A stretch of 64,000 bases of DNA from Paralcaligenes ureilyticus (lineage in GTDB: Bacteria > Pseudomonadota > Gammaproteobacteria > Burkholderiales > Burkholderiaceae_B): contig NZ_SMAJ01000006.1 of the NCBI RefSeq assembly GCF_004346225.1, positions 1 through 64,000 of the forward strand, given 5' to 3'. Below the pieces are notes generated by a model. The model saw only the letters and a program-made list of their open reading frames with translations. It did not search any database and was not told the origin of the DNA. A program made the position numbers and the translations under genes. Shown here piece after piece: positions 8,814 through 17,854 of the stretch (position 1 is the stretch's first letter; every line of letters begins with the position of its first letter).

Positions 8814-10658
8814 ATGACCCCTGCCACCAACCCCACTCCACCGCTCGAACTCAATGCCCCCCAGTGGGTATCCCATGCGCATCTCAAGGCCTGGGTAACG
8901 CAGGTCGCCGCGCTGACCCAGCCCGACCGCATCGAGTGGTGCGACGGCTCGCAAGAAGAATACGATCGATTATGCGAACTGATGGTGCAGGCCGGCACGT
9001 TGCAGCGCCTGAATCCGGCCAAACGGCCCAACTCCTACCTGGCATGGTCCGATCCCAGCGATGTCGCGCGCGTAGAGAGCCGCACCTTTATCTGTTGTGA
9101 AAAAGAAGACGATGCCGGCCCCACCAACAACTGGACCGAACCGGCGGCCATGCGCGAAACCTTGAACGGCCTGTTCGCAGGCTGCATGCGCGGGCGCACA
9201 CTGTACGTGATCCCCTTCTCCATGGGCCCGCTGGGTTCGCACATCGCGCACATCGGCGTAGAGCTATCCGACTCGCCCTACGTCGTTGCCAATATGCGGC
9301 TGATGACACGAATGGGCCGCAAGGTCTACGACGTGCTGGGCGCCGAGGGCGAATTTGTGCCCTGCGTACATTCGGTAGGCAAGCCGCTGGCAGCCGGTCA
9401 GGCCGATGTACCATGGCCCTGCAACGATACCAAATACATCGTGCATTACCCGGAAAGCCGCGAGATATGGTCCTTCGGATCCGGCTACGGGGGCAACGCG
9501 TTATTGGGCAAGAAATGTTTCGCCCTGCGCATTGCGTCCACCATGGGCCGGGACCAAGGCTGGATGGCCGAACACATGCTCGTTCTGGGCGTTACCTCGC
9601 CAGCCGGAAAGAAAATGCACGTGGCGGCGGCATTTCCGTCTGCCTGCGGAAAAACCAACTTCGCGATGCTGATTCCACCCGCGTCGCTGCCGGGCTGGAA
9701 AGTCACTACCATTGGCGACGATATCGCCTGGATCAAGCCCGGCGCCGATGGCCGCCTGTATGCCATCAACCCCGAAGCGGGCTATTTTGGCGTGGCGCCC
9801 GGCACCAACGAAAAAACCAACTTCAACTGCATGGCATCGCTGCGCGAAAATGTGCTCTTCACCAACGTTGCACTGACCGATGACGGCGACGTCTGGTGGG
9901 AAGGCATGGGGCCGGCGCCCAAGCACTGCCTGGATTGGCACGGCAAGGACTGGACGCCCGATTCGGGCCGCAAGGCGGCCCATCCCAACGCCCGATTCAC
10001 CGTGTCGGCAGTGCAAAACCCGGCGATCGATCCCGAATGGGACAACCCCGCCGGGGTGGCCATTGACGCATTCATCGTAGGCGGACGCCGTTCAGACACG
10101 GTGCCGCTGGTGACCGAGGCGCGCAACTGGACCGAGGGCGTGTACATGGCCGCCACACTGGGCTCGGAGACCACGGCTGCGGCCGCAGGCGCGCAGGGCG
10201 TAGTGAGGCGCGACCCTTTCGCAATGCTGCCGTTTTGCGGCTACAGCATGAGCGCCTATTTCGCGCATTGGTTAAAGCTGGGCGAGCAGTTGCAGGCGGC
10301 AGGCGCCACGCTGCCACGCTTTTTTTGCGTCAACTGGTTCCAGACCGACGATCACGGCAAGTTTATCTGGCCCGGATTCGGCGAAAACATGCGCATCCTG
10401 AAATGGATGCTCGAACGCATCGACGGTTCAGCCAAGGGCGAAGACAATCTGTTCGGTATTTCGCCCCGCTACGAAGACATCACCTGGGACGGGCTCGATT
10501 TCGGCATCGACAAGTTCCAGTACATCACGTCGATCAATCGCGCCGCGTGGCGTAAAGAGCTTGGCCTGCACGCAGAATTGTTCGACAAGCTTAAAAAACA
10601 TCTGCCTGCGGAACTGCGCAGTCTGCAAGACCGGTTAAGCGGGCAGCTTGGTGCTTAA
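8814..10658 (+). CDS. pckG: Phosphoenolpyruvate carboxykinase (GTP)
   Basis: A 614-residue GTP-dependent enzyme converting oxaloacetate to phosphoenolpyruvate for gluconeogenesis. The kinase motif [12 protein letters not shown], the metal and substrate motifs [12 protein letters not shown] and [20 protein letters not shown], and FCVNWF are all present. The chosen ATG has GGAGA seven bases upstream; a frame open to 8784 lacks this. It is divergent from the GGDEF gene. The C-terminus is followed by three short repeat units. Confidence 0.96.
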   Translation: MTPATNPTPPLELNAPQWVSHAHLKAWVTQVAALTQPDRIEWCDGSQEEYDRLCELMVQAGTLQRLNPAKRPNSYLAWSDPSDVARVESRTFICCEKEDDAGPTNNWTEPAAMRETLNGLFAGCMRGRTLYVIPFSMGPLGSHIAHIGVELSDSPYVVANMRLMTRMGRKVYDVLGAEGEFVPCVHSVGKPLAAGQADVPWPCNDTKYIVHYPESREIWSFGSGYGGNALLGKKCFALRIASTMGRDQGWMAEHMLVLGVTSPAGKKMHVAAAFPSACGKTNFAMLIPPASLPGWKVTTIGDDIAWIKPGADGRLYAINPEAGYFGVAPGTNEKTNFNCMASLRENVLFTNVALTDDGDVWWEGMGPAPKHCLDWHGKDWTPDSGRKAAHPNARFTVSAVQNPAIDPEWDNPAGVAIDAFIVGGRRSDTVPLVTEARNWTEGVYMAATLGSETTAAAAGAQGVVRRDPFAMLPFCGYSMSAYFAHWLKLGEQLQAAGATLPRFFCVNWFQTDDHGKFIWPGFGENMRILKWMLERIDGSAKGEDNLFGISPRYEDITWDGLDFGIDKFQYITSINRAAWRKELGLHAELFDKLKKHLPAELRSLQDRLSGQLGA

Positions 10659-10716
10659 TCGCCGGTCTCGGGGATTTTTTCTGTCTAGATAGTACCGTCT
10701 TTGGGTCTCAACGATT

Positions 10717-10854
10717 ATGGCAGCCACAAGGGGTGCCGCTGACAAAACGTCGATACCCAAGACGGTATCTACGTTCTGGGAAAATGGCACCCACAAGGGG
10801 TGCCACTACAAAAACGGATCCGTCGCTTGTAGCGGCACCCCTTGTGGGTGCCAT
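10717..10854. repeat. Three short hairpin repeat units
   Basis: Units at 10717-10744, 10784-10811 (both reading as the minus form) and 10828-10854 (plus form). The last two form an inverted pair with about 17 bases between them, a spacing also found at 27.8, 51.7 and 58.7 kb. They fill the gap between pckG and the convergent CoA transferase gene and may end transcription from either side. Confidence 0.85.
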
Positions 10855-10865
10855 ATCCTTTGCAT

Positions 10866-12056
10866 TCAGATAACCCCGCGGCGCGCCCAATCTTTTTGAG
10901 TATCCGCGTCGATACCCAAAGCCGTCAAGACTCGCTCGGTGTCCTGGCCCAGCTTGGGAGCGCGGCGCTCAACGGTGCCGGGCGTTGAACTGAGCTTGGG
11001 AACGATGCCGGGCAGCTTGACGGGAGTACCGTCGTCCAGCTGGCTATCCAGGATCATCTCACGCGCTTGGTAATGAGGGTCTGCGCAGATATCGGCAATA
11101 TCGTAAACGCGTCCCGCCGGTATGCGCGCCTCATGCAGCGTTTCCAGGACTTCATCCAGGGTATGCTTTCTGGTCCAGGCTTCGATGGCTGCATCGATCG
11201 CCCGCGCATGCTGCGCACGCCCGTCGTTATGCGCATAAGCCGGGTTTTCCGCCAAATCGCCGCGGTCGATGGCCGACATCAAGCGCTTGAAAATGCTGTC
11301 GCCGTTACCCGCCACCAAAGCATACTTGCCATCGGCGCACATATAAGCGTTGCTGGGGGTAATGCCGGGCAGGCTGCTGCCTGCGGGCTGACGGATTTCA
11401 TTAAACACGGCATATTCGGGCAGCAAGCTTTCCATCATATTGAATACCGACTCATACAAGGCGACATCCACGTACTGGCCTTCGCCCTTATTCTGTTCGC
11501 GATGACGCAAGGCCAGCAACACGCCAATCACGCCATGCAGGGCCGACAGAGAATCCCCGATAGAAACGCCCACCCGCACAGGCGCTCGCCCCGGCTCGCC
11601 GCTCAAGTGGCGCAGCCCGCCCATGGCCTCGCCCACCACGCCAAAACCCGGGCGATCGCGATAGGGGCCGGTCTGCCCATATCCAGAGACGCGCAGCATG
11701 ATCAGGCCGGGATTGATCGCATGCAGGGCATCCCAGCCCAGGCCCCAGTTCTCCAGCGTGCCGGGACGAAAGTTCTCGATCAGGACGTCGGTCGTCGCCG
11801 CCAGCTGGCGTATCACGTCCTGGGCTTCGGCCTGGCGTAAATCCAGGGTGACGGATTGCTTATTGCGGGATTGCACTTCCCACCAAACCGAGGTGTCGTC
11901 ATGCAACAGGCGCCATTTCCTTAATGGGTCGCCCGTTTTCGGCGGCTCGATCTTGATGACTTCGGCACCGAATTCGCCAAGCATCTTGGCGGCAAACGGG
12001 CCGGCAATCAACTGGCCCAATTCGAGCACGCGTATCCCGCTCAAAGGTTTAAGCAT
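10866..12056 (-). CDS. CaiB/BaiF family CoA transferase
   Basis: A 396-residue family III CoA transferase. Landmarks are LSGIRVLELGQLIAGPFAAK at the N-terminus, FGAEVIKIEPP, the nucleotide-contact stretch RNKQSVTLDLR, DVLIENFRPGTLE and GLIMLRVSGYGQTGPY. Such enzymes move CoA between carboxylic acids (formyl-, succinyl- or carnitinyl-CoA types); the substrate cannot be told from sequence. ATG at 12056 is preferred over a TTG at 12065. It stands alone, without a partner dehydrogenase or lyase nearby. Confidence 0.9.
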   Translation of the reverse strand: MLKPLSGIRVLELGQLIAGPFAAKMLGEFGAEVIKIEPPKTGDPLRKWRLLHDDTSVWWEVQSRNKQSVTLDLRQAEAQDVIRQLAATTDVLIENFRPGTLENWGLGWDALHAINPGLIMLRVSGYGQTGPYRDRPGFGVVGEAMGGLRHLSGEPGRAPVRVGVSIGDSLSALHGVIGVLLALRHREQNKGEGQYVDVALYESVFNMMESLLPEYAVFNEIRQPAGSSLPGITPSNAYMCADGKYALVAGNGDSIFKRLMSAIDRGDLAENPAYAHNDGRAQHARAIDAAIEAWTRKHTLDEVLETLHEARIPAGRVYDIADICADPHYQAREMILDSQLDDGTPVKLPGIVPKLSSTPGTVERRAPKLGQDTERVLTALGIDADTQKDWARRGVI

Positions 12057-12106
12057 AGTGGCCAAGCCCCTAAATCAAATTTGTATTTTAATAACAGATA
12101 CAACGC

Positions 12107-12829
12107 TCACCGCACCGGCAGGAAATTGAAGAACAGCAGGCCTTGCACATAATTGATGCCCACTCGCCGAAGATTTTCATCAAGCAGGTTGGCCACCAGA
12201 TCGAGCCGGCCGATCAGTCCGCCAAATTCACGCTCAAAACTGAGGTTGGCAATATCGCCGGAAATTTCATTGGCCAACAGCAGATGGTGGCCCGAAGCGT
12301 CGCGCCGGGTCTGCAGCAGCCAAGCGGCAATCTCGACATTGCGAGCCGCGTTGTAGACATGCTGAGCACTTAGAATGTCGGAGACATAAAATCGCGTCTT
12401 GCCATTGTGTGCCTGGATAATCATATTGGCCAGGCCAAAAATAAAAGCCCCCACCCGATCGCCGCGATAGGTGGGGTCAAGCGCAATGGAAAGAATCTGA
12501 ATATCGCGAAAGCCCTTCAGATCGGGCGGCGCCTGGCCCAGCTCGATGGCCTTGTGCCCCAGTTTCAAGGCCGTCGCCAAATCGGGTGCTCCGGTCTTGC
12601 GCCACTCGGCGGGATTCCTGCGATAGAGCTTTTCGAGCAGACGATTGAGGCTATCCAGGTTATCGCGCATGGCGATCGTAACGGTACGGTTGAAGTCGGT
12701 TTGCGCCAACTGGTCAAATGACATGGATTCGTTACGAGGGCCCGCCAACCCCGCTTTCCCTGAGTCCGCGCACCCTGTCAGTCCAACTCCCAGTATCAAG
12801 ACCAGGCCTGCGACACAACCCTTGCTCAT
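12107..12829 (-). CDS. Uncharacterised lipoprotein
   Basis: A 240-residue protein beginning MSKGCVAGLVLILGVGLTGC, a clear lipoprotein signal with lipobox LTGC. The mature part is largely helical by composition (LDSLNRLLEKLYRRNPAEWR, LATALKLGHKAIELGQ, VYNAARNVEIAAWLLQTRRD). I do not recognise a named domain, but the protein looks like a conserved betaproteobacterial lipoprotein. It lies just upstream of the CoA transferase gene on the same strand. Function unknown. Confidence 0.8.
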   Translation of the reverse strand: MSKGCVAGLVLILGVGLTGCADSGKAGLAGPRNESMSFDQLAQTDFNRTVTIAMRDNLDSLNRLLEKLYRRNPAEWRKTGAPDLATALKLGHKAIELGQAPPDLKGFRDIQILSIALDPTYRGDRVGAFIFGLANMIIQAHNGKTRFYVSDILSAQHVYNAARNVEIAAWLLQTRRDASGHHLLLANEISGDIANLSFEREFGGLIGRLDLVANLLDENLRRVGINYVQGLLFFNFLPVR

Positions 12830-12936
12830 GCCATTCCCATTTCCCTCGTACCCTTGAATTCGCGGCGCCGCAGCCGCCCGCACATACTACCCTGGGAGAC
12901 TTTATCAGAAATCGGCAAAGCCCCCCATAACAATGC

Positions 12937-14385
12937 TTATGCCGAGGCCCAGAGGTGTTGCGCCGCATAGGCGCGCCAAGGCCGCCACGCTTGGGCTCGC
13001 TGGAGAATCTCGGATGAAGAATAGTCGCGCCCTTCCTGCCTGGCCATGGCATGCAGAAGAACGACGTCGGCGGCGGGAAAAGCATCGGGCTCGCGCAACT
13101 GGCGCAAGGCAATGTACTGCGCCGTCCACTCTCCCACGCCGCGAATCAGGCGCAACCGCTGAACAGCCTCGTCCAACCCACGGCTCGCGTCAAAGAGATG
13201 CGTATCGGCCATAGCGGCGGCCGCCACGGCCGATAGCGCAGCAGCCCGGCTGCGGGGCATGCCAAGCGATGCCAGGTCCGCTGCCGCCAACGCCTCGGGT
13301 TCGGGGAACACATGCGTCAAACCTCCCTCGGGCTGTGTCATGGGTTGGCCATACATGGCCACCAAACGCCCCGCCAGACGCACGGCGGCAGCCACCGTGA
13401 TCTGCTGCCCCAGCACGGCACGAATGGCCAACTCAAAGCCATCCCAGGCGCCCGGCACGCGCAAACCCGGCCGCGCCTGAACCAACGCGGCCAGCACCGG
13501 ATCTTTGGCAAGATGGCCGGCAATAATGATGGGATCGGTCGCCAGATCGAACACACGCCGCAGTCGCGCAATTATCACAGGCAATACCGAAAGCTTGGGA
13601 AACCGCAACGTGGCGCGCAACGCATCCCCACTCGCCGCCTGGACCGCGACCGTTCCCTGCACCCCATCGAATTGCACCGATCGCACATAACGATCGGCGG
13701 TAACGAGCTCGATGCCGGGAATAGCCCGCCGACGCAGAAACTCCAGCATGGCCGGCCAATCGTACGGCGGATGATAGCGCAGCAGAAGTTCGATTTCGCC
13801 ATGCGGCCCGGCCGAGACATCCGCCTTTCCCGAGCCTCGCAAATCGCCGGGAGGGCATGCGAATAATGCCAGGAAAGTCTCATTGAAACGGCGGATGCTG
13901 CCGAAACCCGCGGCGAAAGCGATTTCGGCCATCGGCAGCCGTGTTTCATGGATAAGCTGCTTGGCCAGCAAAACGCGACGGGTCTGGGCGACGGCAACGG
14001 GCGACGCTCCCAGATGTTGACGGAAAAGGCGCCGCAACTGCCGCTCACCCACGCCCACGCGGCCGGCCAAGGCGGCCACATCGGCGTCATCCAAAGCACC
14101 CAGCTCTATCATGACCAGCGCACGCGCCACGGTATCCGACGTGCCCCGCCATGCTCCCAGATCGGGCGCGGTCTCTGGCCGACACCGCAGACAGGGGCGA
14201 AAACCCGCCGCTTGCGCCGCTGCAGCCGTAGGGTAGAAAACCACATTCGCAGACTGCGGCGTGCGCGCCGGACAGACCGGGCGACAGTAAATACCTGTGG
14301 TTTTAACGGCAGTGAAAAACCGCCCATCGAAGCGAACGTCACGGGCGCAAACAGCGCGATAGCATGCATTGTGATCCAGATCCAT
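12937..14385 (-). CDS. Ada/AraC-HTH/AlkA fusion DNA glycosylase
   Basis: A 482-residue three-part protein. Residues 1-75 form an Ada zinc module with C34, C38, C65 and C68; C34 or C38 would accept methyl groups from phosphotriesters. Residues about 85-185 form an AraC-type HTH. The C-terminal ~290 residues are an AlkA-like 3-methyladenine glycosylase with the helix-hairpin-helix RLIRGVGEWTAQYIALR and the catalytic Asp in FPAADVVLL. It probably combines methylation sensing, transcription control and base excision. It lacks the Ada alkyltransferase C-terminal domain, which is instead encoded separately by the divergent ogt. Confidence 0.93.
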   Translation of the reverse strand: MDLDHNACYRAVCARDVRFDGRFFTAVKTTGIYCRPVCPARTPQSANVVFYPTAAAAQAAGFRPCLRCRPETAPDLGAWRGTSDTVARALVMIELGALDDADVAALAGRVGVGERQLRRLFRQHLGASPVAVAQTRRVLLAKQLIHETRLPMAEIAFAAGFGSIRRFNETFLALFACPPGDLRGSGKADVSAGPHGEIELLLRYHPPYDWPAMLEFLRRRAIPGIELVTADRYVRSVQFDGVQGTVAVQAASGDALRATLRFPKLSVLPVIIARLRRVFDLATDPIIIAGHLAKDPVLAALVQARPGLRVPGAWDGFELAIRAVLGQQITVAAAVRLAGRLVAMYGQPMTQPEGGLTHVFPEPEALAAADLASLGMPRSRAAALSAVAAAAMADTHLFDASRGLDEAVQRLRLIRGVGEWTAQYIALRQLREPDAFPAADVVLLHAMARQEGRDYSSSEILQRAQAWRPWRAYAAQHLWASA

Positions 14386-14589
14386 GCAGAAATGCTAATG
14401 CAGCGCCCACGCTTTGTCTAGCGGCTTTCGGACAGCCATTAATGGCTGAACTACGATTTGACGACCGGTGAATTCAAAACAGGATCGATGGTCAACAAGA
14501 CGTGGCGATATGACAATAACGTCCGATAACCGCCAGCGGAAGTCCCTTTCCGGGGCTATATTGTTCACTTCAAACGCCGGAGTATCGCT

Positions 14590-15150
14590 ATGCTGACGCA
14601 AATATTCTCTCTCGAACGTATCAATACGCCCACCGGGCCGATGCTGATCGTCACAGACGACAACCATTGCATGCGCGCCGCCGATTGGGAAGATCACGAG
14701 CAGCGCATGCGAACGCTTCTGCGGCAGCAATATGGCGCAAATGCCATCGAGCTGCGCGAGACATCGCGCCCCTCGGCAGCCAGCCGCTCGCTGGATGCCT
14801 ATTTCGAGGGCGAGCTGAACGCCATCGACAACCTGCCGGTCGCAACCAAAGGCACAGAGTTCCAGCGCAAGGTATGGAGTGCGCTGCGCTGTATCCCGGT
14901 CGGCCATACCGTTAGCTACAGCACTCTGGCGGCCCGGATCGGCCGACCTACCGCAACACGTGCCGTGGGACACGCCAATGGCTCCAACCCCATCTCCATC
15001 GTCGTTCCCTGCCACCGAGTGATCGGCGCAAATGCCTCGCTGACGGGCTACGGTGGCGGCCTGGATCGCAAACGCTGGCTGCTGGCACACGAAAGCGCAT
15101 GTTCGATGCCGAGCATCGAATCAAATCAGAAGAAAACGGAACGTGTGTAA
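14590..15150 (+). CDS. ogt: Methylated-DNA-protein cysteine methyltransferase
   Basis: A 186-residue suicide repair protein that removes O6-alkyl groups from guanine. The C-terminal domain has the helix [20 protein letters not shown], the acceptor-cysteine motif PCHRVIG and the LTGYGGGLDRKRWLL segment. GGAG lies about seven bases before the ATG. It is divergent from the Ada/AlkA fusion across about 200 bases, so the two form an alkylation-repair pair that may be controlled by the fusion protein; I found no unambiguous Ada box. Confidence 0.95.
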   Translation: MLTQIFSLERINTPTGPMLIVTDDNHCMRAADWEDHEQRMRTLLRQQYGANAIELRETSRPSAASRSLDAYFEGELNAIDNLPVATKGTEFQRKVWSALRCIPVGHTVSYSTLAARIGRPTATRAVGHANGSNPISIVVPCHRVIGANASLTGYGGGLDRKRWLLAHESACSMPSIESNQKKTERV

Positions 15151-15272
15151 ACGGGCTGGCGTAGATCAATAGTCAAGAGGGCTATGACACCGAATACCGT
15201 AAGGGTCTCCTCCAATAGCCAACGTCGGGTATGCTTGTCGTTTCAAAACTTTTCAACCCTGCGCATTAACCG

Positions 15273-16505
15273 ATGAGACGCGTATTTCCAGCCTGGGCCG
15301 TACCCGTTATTGCGATTCTCGTCCTGCAGACGACCACCTCGTTTCTCACCCGGCTTATTCCCATCGCCTTCCCAGCCATGATGGAGCCGTTAGGCTGGGA
15401 CGGAAGCTGGATCGGGTACCTGACTGCCGCCACCACAATCGGTGCTCTCTTCATCCTGATCGTCGGTACGACCTTGATCCGGCAAATCGGCGGAATCCGC
15501 GCAGTACAACTGGGCTTGCTGATTGGCGCGGCAAGTGTCGTTCTCTTTTTCTTCCCCTCGCTCATCCTGGCTCTGATCGCCAGCTTCATGATCGGCCTGA
15601 GCTACGGCACAGCAAGCCCGGCAGGCAGCGAAGTGCTGCAACGTTTTTCACCCCCGGAGAGCCGAAACCTGGTCTTCTCGATCAAACAGGCCGGCGTACC
15701 ATTGGGTGGCGTTATTGCCGGCCTGGCCATCCCGCCGTTGATCGACATCGCAGGATGGCGCATTGCATTGCTTGTCGCCGCGCTACTGGTTGTCGTCACG
15801 ACGTGCCTCACCTGGCGCCTGCATGGCCGGGTCGATGAACCTGCCGCCCGGGCAAAAACATACACCTGGCCCAACCGCCACACAATCCGCAATCTTGGCA
15901 TACCCTTGAAAGCACTGGCGCGCGGGCCAGGCCTGCCCAAGTTGGCGACGGTAGGTTTTCTTCTAGCGACCACTCAAAGCTGCTGGTTCACCTTTATGGT
16001 GATCTATCTGGTCGACGATCTGCACTACTCGCTAAGCCTGGCCGGCGTGGTTTTTGCGATTATGCAGGCGGCAGGCGTCGCAGGCCGGATCGCACTGGGG
16101 TGGTTTGCCGACCGCATCGGCTCCGCGCCCCTGACTCTCACCATTACCGCGGTGGGTTCCGCCCTGACGACCCTATTACTGGGCTTTAGCACCGAGGCAT
16201 GGCCACTATGGGCCATGATCCTGCTTTCGGCCGCAGCGGGAGCCACAGCCGCCAGTTGGAACGGCGTGCAGATTGCCGAGGTCGCGCGCCGCTCGCCGCC
16301 CGAGCTGGTGGGCGAAACAGCCGCGGGCTCGTCCATTGTCGTCTACCTGGCCAACATGGTCGCCCCTGTTGCCTTTGCAGCGTTCGTAGCCATCACCGGC
16401 CGTTTCGACCACGCCTTTGTGGCCATCGCCGTCTTTAGCCTGCTATCCATCGTCTTCCTGATTGGCCTGGACGGGAAGGAGATCAAGGTGGGAGAGAATG
16501 CGTGA
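15273..16505 (+). CDS. MFS transporter
   Basis: A 410-residue major facilitator protein with about twelve membrane helices, starting MRRVFPAWAVPVIAILVLQTTTS. The central cytoplasmic loop is near residues 185-215, and GWFADRIG after the seventh helix is the second copy of the family loop motif. It resembles CynX/NimT-like and oxalate/formate-type permeases only loosely. The substrate is unknown. No linked enzyme gene helps; upstream is ogt and downstream a repeat cluster. Confidence 0.85.
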   Translation: MRRVFPAWAVPVIAILVLQTTTSFLTRLIPIAFPAMMEPLGWDGSWIGYLTAATTIGALFILIVGTTLIRQIGGIRAVQLGLLIGAASVVLFFFPSLILALIASFMIGLSYGTASPAGSEVLQRFSPPESRNLVFSIKQAGVPLGGVIAGLAIPPLIDIAGWRIALLVAALLVVVTTCLTWRLHGRVDEPAARAKTYTWPNRHTIRNLGIPLKALARGPGLPKLATVGFLLATTQSCWFTFMVIYLVDDLHYSLSLAGVVFAIMQAAGVAGRIALGWFADRIGSAPLTLTITAVGSALTTLLLGFSTEAWPLWAMILLSAAAGATAASWNGVQIAEVARRSPPELVGETAAGSSIVVYLANMVAPVAFAAFVAITGRFDHAFVAIAVFSLLSIVFLIGLDGKEIKVGENA

Positions 16506-16592
16506 TGAGCAACGCAAGCCCGTCCATCTTCATCCGTCTCTGCACTTTGGGCGGCTTATCTCTCACGCGAATACCGTTCGGTTTTAGGAACA

Positions 16593-16619
16593 ATGGCACC
16601 CACAAGGGGTGCCGCTACA
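16593..16619 (-). repeat. Short hairpin repeat unit
   Basis: One dispersed unit, stem allele GGCACCC/GGGTGCC, lying 24 bases before the left edge of long palindrome copy B. Confidence 0.85.
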
Positions 16620-16642
16620 TTAACGGCGAACATCGCCGACGT

Positions 16643-16894
16643 GAGCGTCGTGGGTGGTTAAGGTGGGGCGGGCGATTCGGGCACGCCGTGCACAGGGCCG
16701 GATTCGGGGATGCAAGGCGTGCGCTGTTTGAGTGGGACGTTTGCGATCAGTCCAGTGGACTGATCGCCCCACGAGTTCGCACGCCGCCCCGAAGCCGGTC
16801 CTGCGCGCGGGTAGTCATGGCGCAGCCATGACCGTGACCGTCAGAGCCCGATCCGCCTTAACCGCCCACGATGCGGGGCTAGAAAGTTTTAAGC
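16643..16894. repeat. Long palindromic repeat, copy B (complete)
   Basis: An imperfect palindrome of about 250 bp centred on 16755. The left arm (GAGCGTCGTGGGTGGTTAAG onward) matches the reverse complement of the right arm (ending CACGATGCGGGG). The core at 16743-16767 is a perfect 11-bp stem with an AGT loop; its sequence differs from the core of copies A and C but is equally self-complementary. The 458-base gap 16506-16963 holds this repeat and two short units and no credible gene. Confidence 0.85.
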
Positions 16895-16931
16895 GGATAA
16901 GGTTGGTACGAAAAAATGCCATCCGCAGCGA

Positions 16932-16959
16932 ATGCCACCCACAAGGGGTGGCGCTACAG
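16932..16959 (-). repeat. Short hairpin repeat unit
   Basis: Unit following long repeat copy B, allele GCCACCC/GGGTGGC. It ends only a few bases from the stop codon of the DUF3761 gene and may act as its transcript end. Confidence 0.85.
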
Positions 16960-16963
16960 GTGC

Positions 16964-17464
16964 CTACGAACAAGCCTTGCCGTGATCGGCGCGATTGCCG
17001 GCCGCCTTGGCCTGCGCTTCGGTCATGTACTCGCCGGCCTTGGTCGTGCCATACCACTTGCTGCCCTGGCAATGATAGACCTTGCTCTTCGAGTTCACCC
17101 ACACCTTGCCAGCCCCGCCGCCCGCCGCCACCGCAGACTTCGCAGGAGCCGCCTTGGCCGAAGCAGGCGCTGCCTTGGAGGTTGCCGCCGCAGCCGGAGC
17201 AGCCGCTACGGGCGCCGCTGCCGCTGGAGTAGCCGAAGCGCCTTTGCTGCCATACCACTCCTTAACCCCTTTATGCCCACGGCAAGCGCCCTTTTTAGTA
17301 TCTCCGGTATAAGACGTTCCATCATTGCACACACCGGTCACCACGGCCGAACTGGCCGGAGCGGCCGTACTCGTTGTGGCGGCATTTGCCGGCGCCCAGG
17401 AAAAACTGATCGCCGCGGCGAATGCGCCTACGGCCATGGCACAGGTTTTCGATAATGTATTCAT
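16964..17464 (-). CDS. Secreted DUF3761 protein
   Basis: A 166-residue exported protein with signal peptide MNTLSKTCAMAVGAFAAAIS...ANA. A first small domain (GVCNDGTSYTGDTKKGACRG, HKGVKEWYG) fits DUF3761. An Ala/Pro-rich linker (about residues 78-118) leads to a C-terminal motif VWVNSKSKVYHCQGSKWYG and KAGEYMTEAQAKAAG ending in GKACS, a module found at the end of many small betaproteobacterial secreted proteins. Four cysteines may pair in the periplasm. Function unknown; probably periplasmic or surface. Confidence 0.8.
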   Translation of the reverse strand: MNTLSKTCAMAVGAFAAAISFSWAPANAATTSTAAPASSAVVTGVCNDGTSYTGDTKKGACRGHKGVKEWYGSKGASATPAAAAPVAAAPAAAATSKAAPASAKAAPAKSAVAAGGGAGKVWVNSKSKVYHCQGSKWYGTTKAGEYMTEAQAKAAGNRADHGKACS

Positions 17465-17601
17465 GGATAATTTTCCAAAAAAATTAAGAGCACGTTCAAA
17501 TAGCCACAATGGCCGCCTGCATCGTACCGTTCAAGTGTTATGACAATGTTCCGAAACCGCGCTGAACACTGTCAATTTGCAACAATAATTGGCCGATTGA
17601 A

Positions 17602-17730
17602 TCAATGAGCGAAATGCAAATATAGGTACAGCACAATGATCGCACCAATAACCGACATGATGAAACCCGCAGGATGAAAAGGCAGCAGTAATGCAATTGC
17701 GATAATAATCTGGGCAAGCCTTGCGCAGTA
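17602..17730 (-). pseudogene. Possible GlsB/YeaQ-type membrane remnant
   Basis: An open frame of 42 codons between stops with no ATG before its conserved part. It reads ALLLPFHPAGFIMSVIGAII and ends VLYLYLHFAH, which resembles the last transmembrane segment of GlsB/YeaQ/YmgE proteins (pattern G-x-VGAI-V-L-x-Y). The glycine-rich first half of that family is missing. It could be a decayed fragment or a very short membrane peptide using a rare start. Nothing else is evident in the gap 17465-17854. Confidence 0.3.
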
Positions 17731-17854
17731 TCAACAATGGTTAACTTTTACTGAAAACAAGCTGACACCATTGGGCCGGGCGCCGCGCCGCCTGGTTTCT
17801 TCCACGACCGCTTTCATCGCAAAGCAGGCCCGCCGCCTCTCATGGGCAAGGGCC

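Noticed and set aside
17531-17737. 68-codon minus-strand frame starting MLILRKACPDYY
   Set aside because: Cysteine-rich and without a family match; the overlapping frame resembling GlsB is the better explanation of the local sequence.
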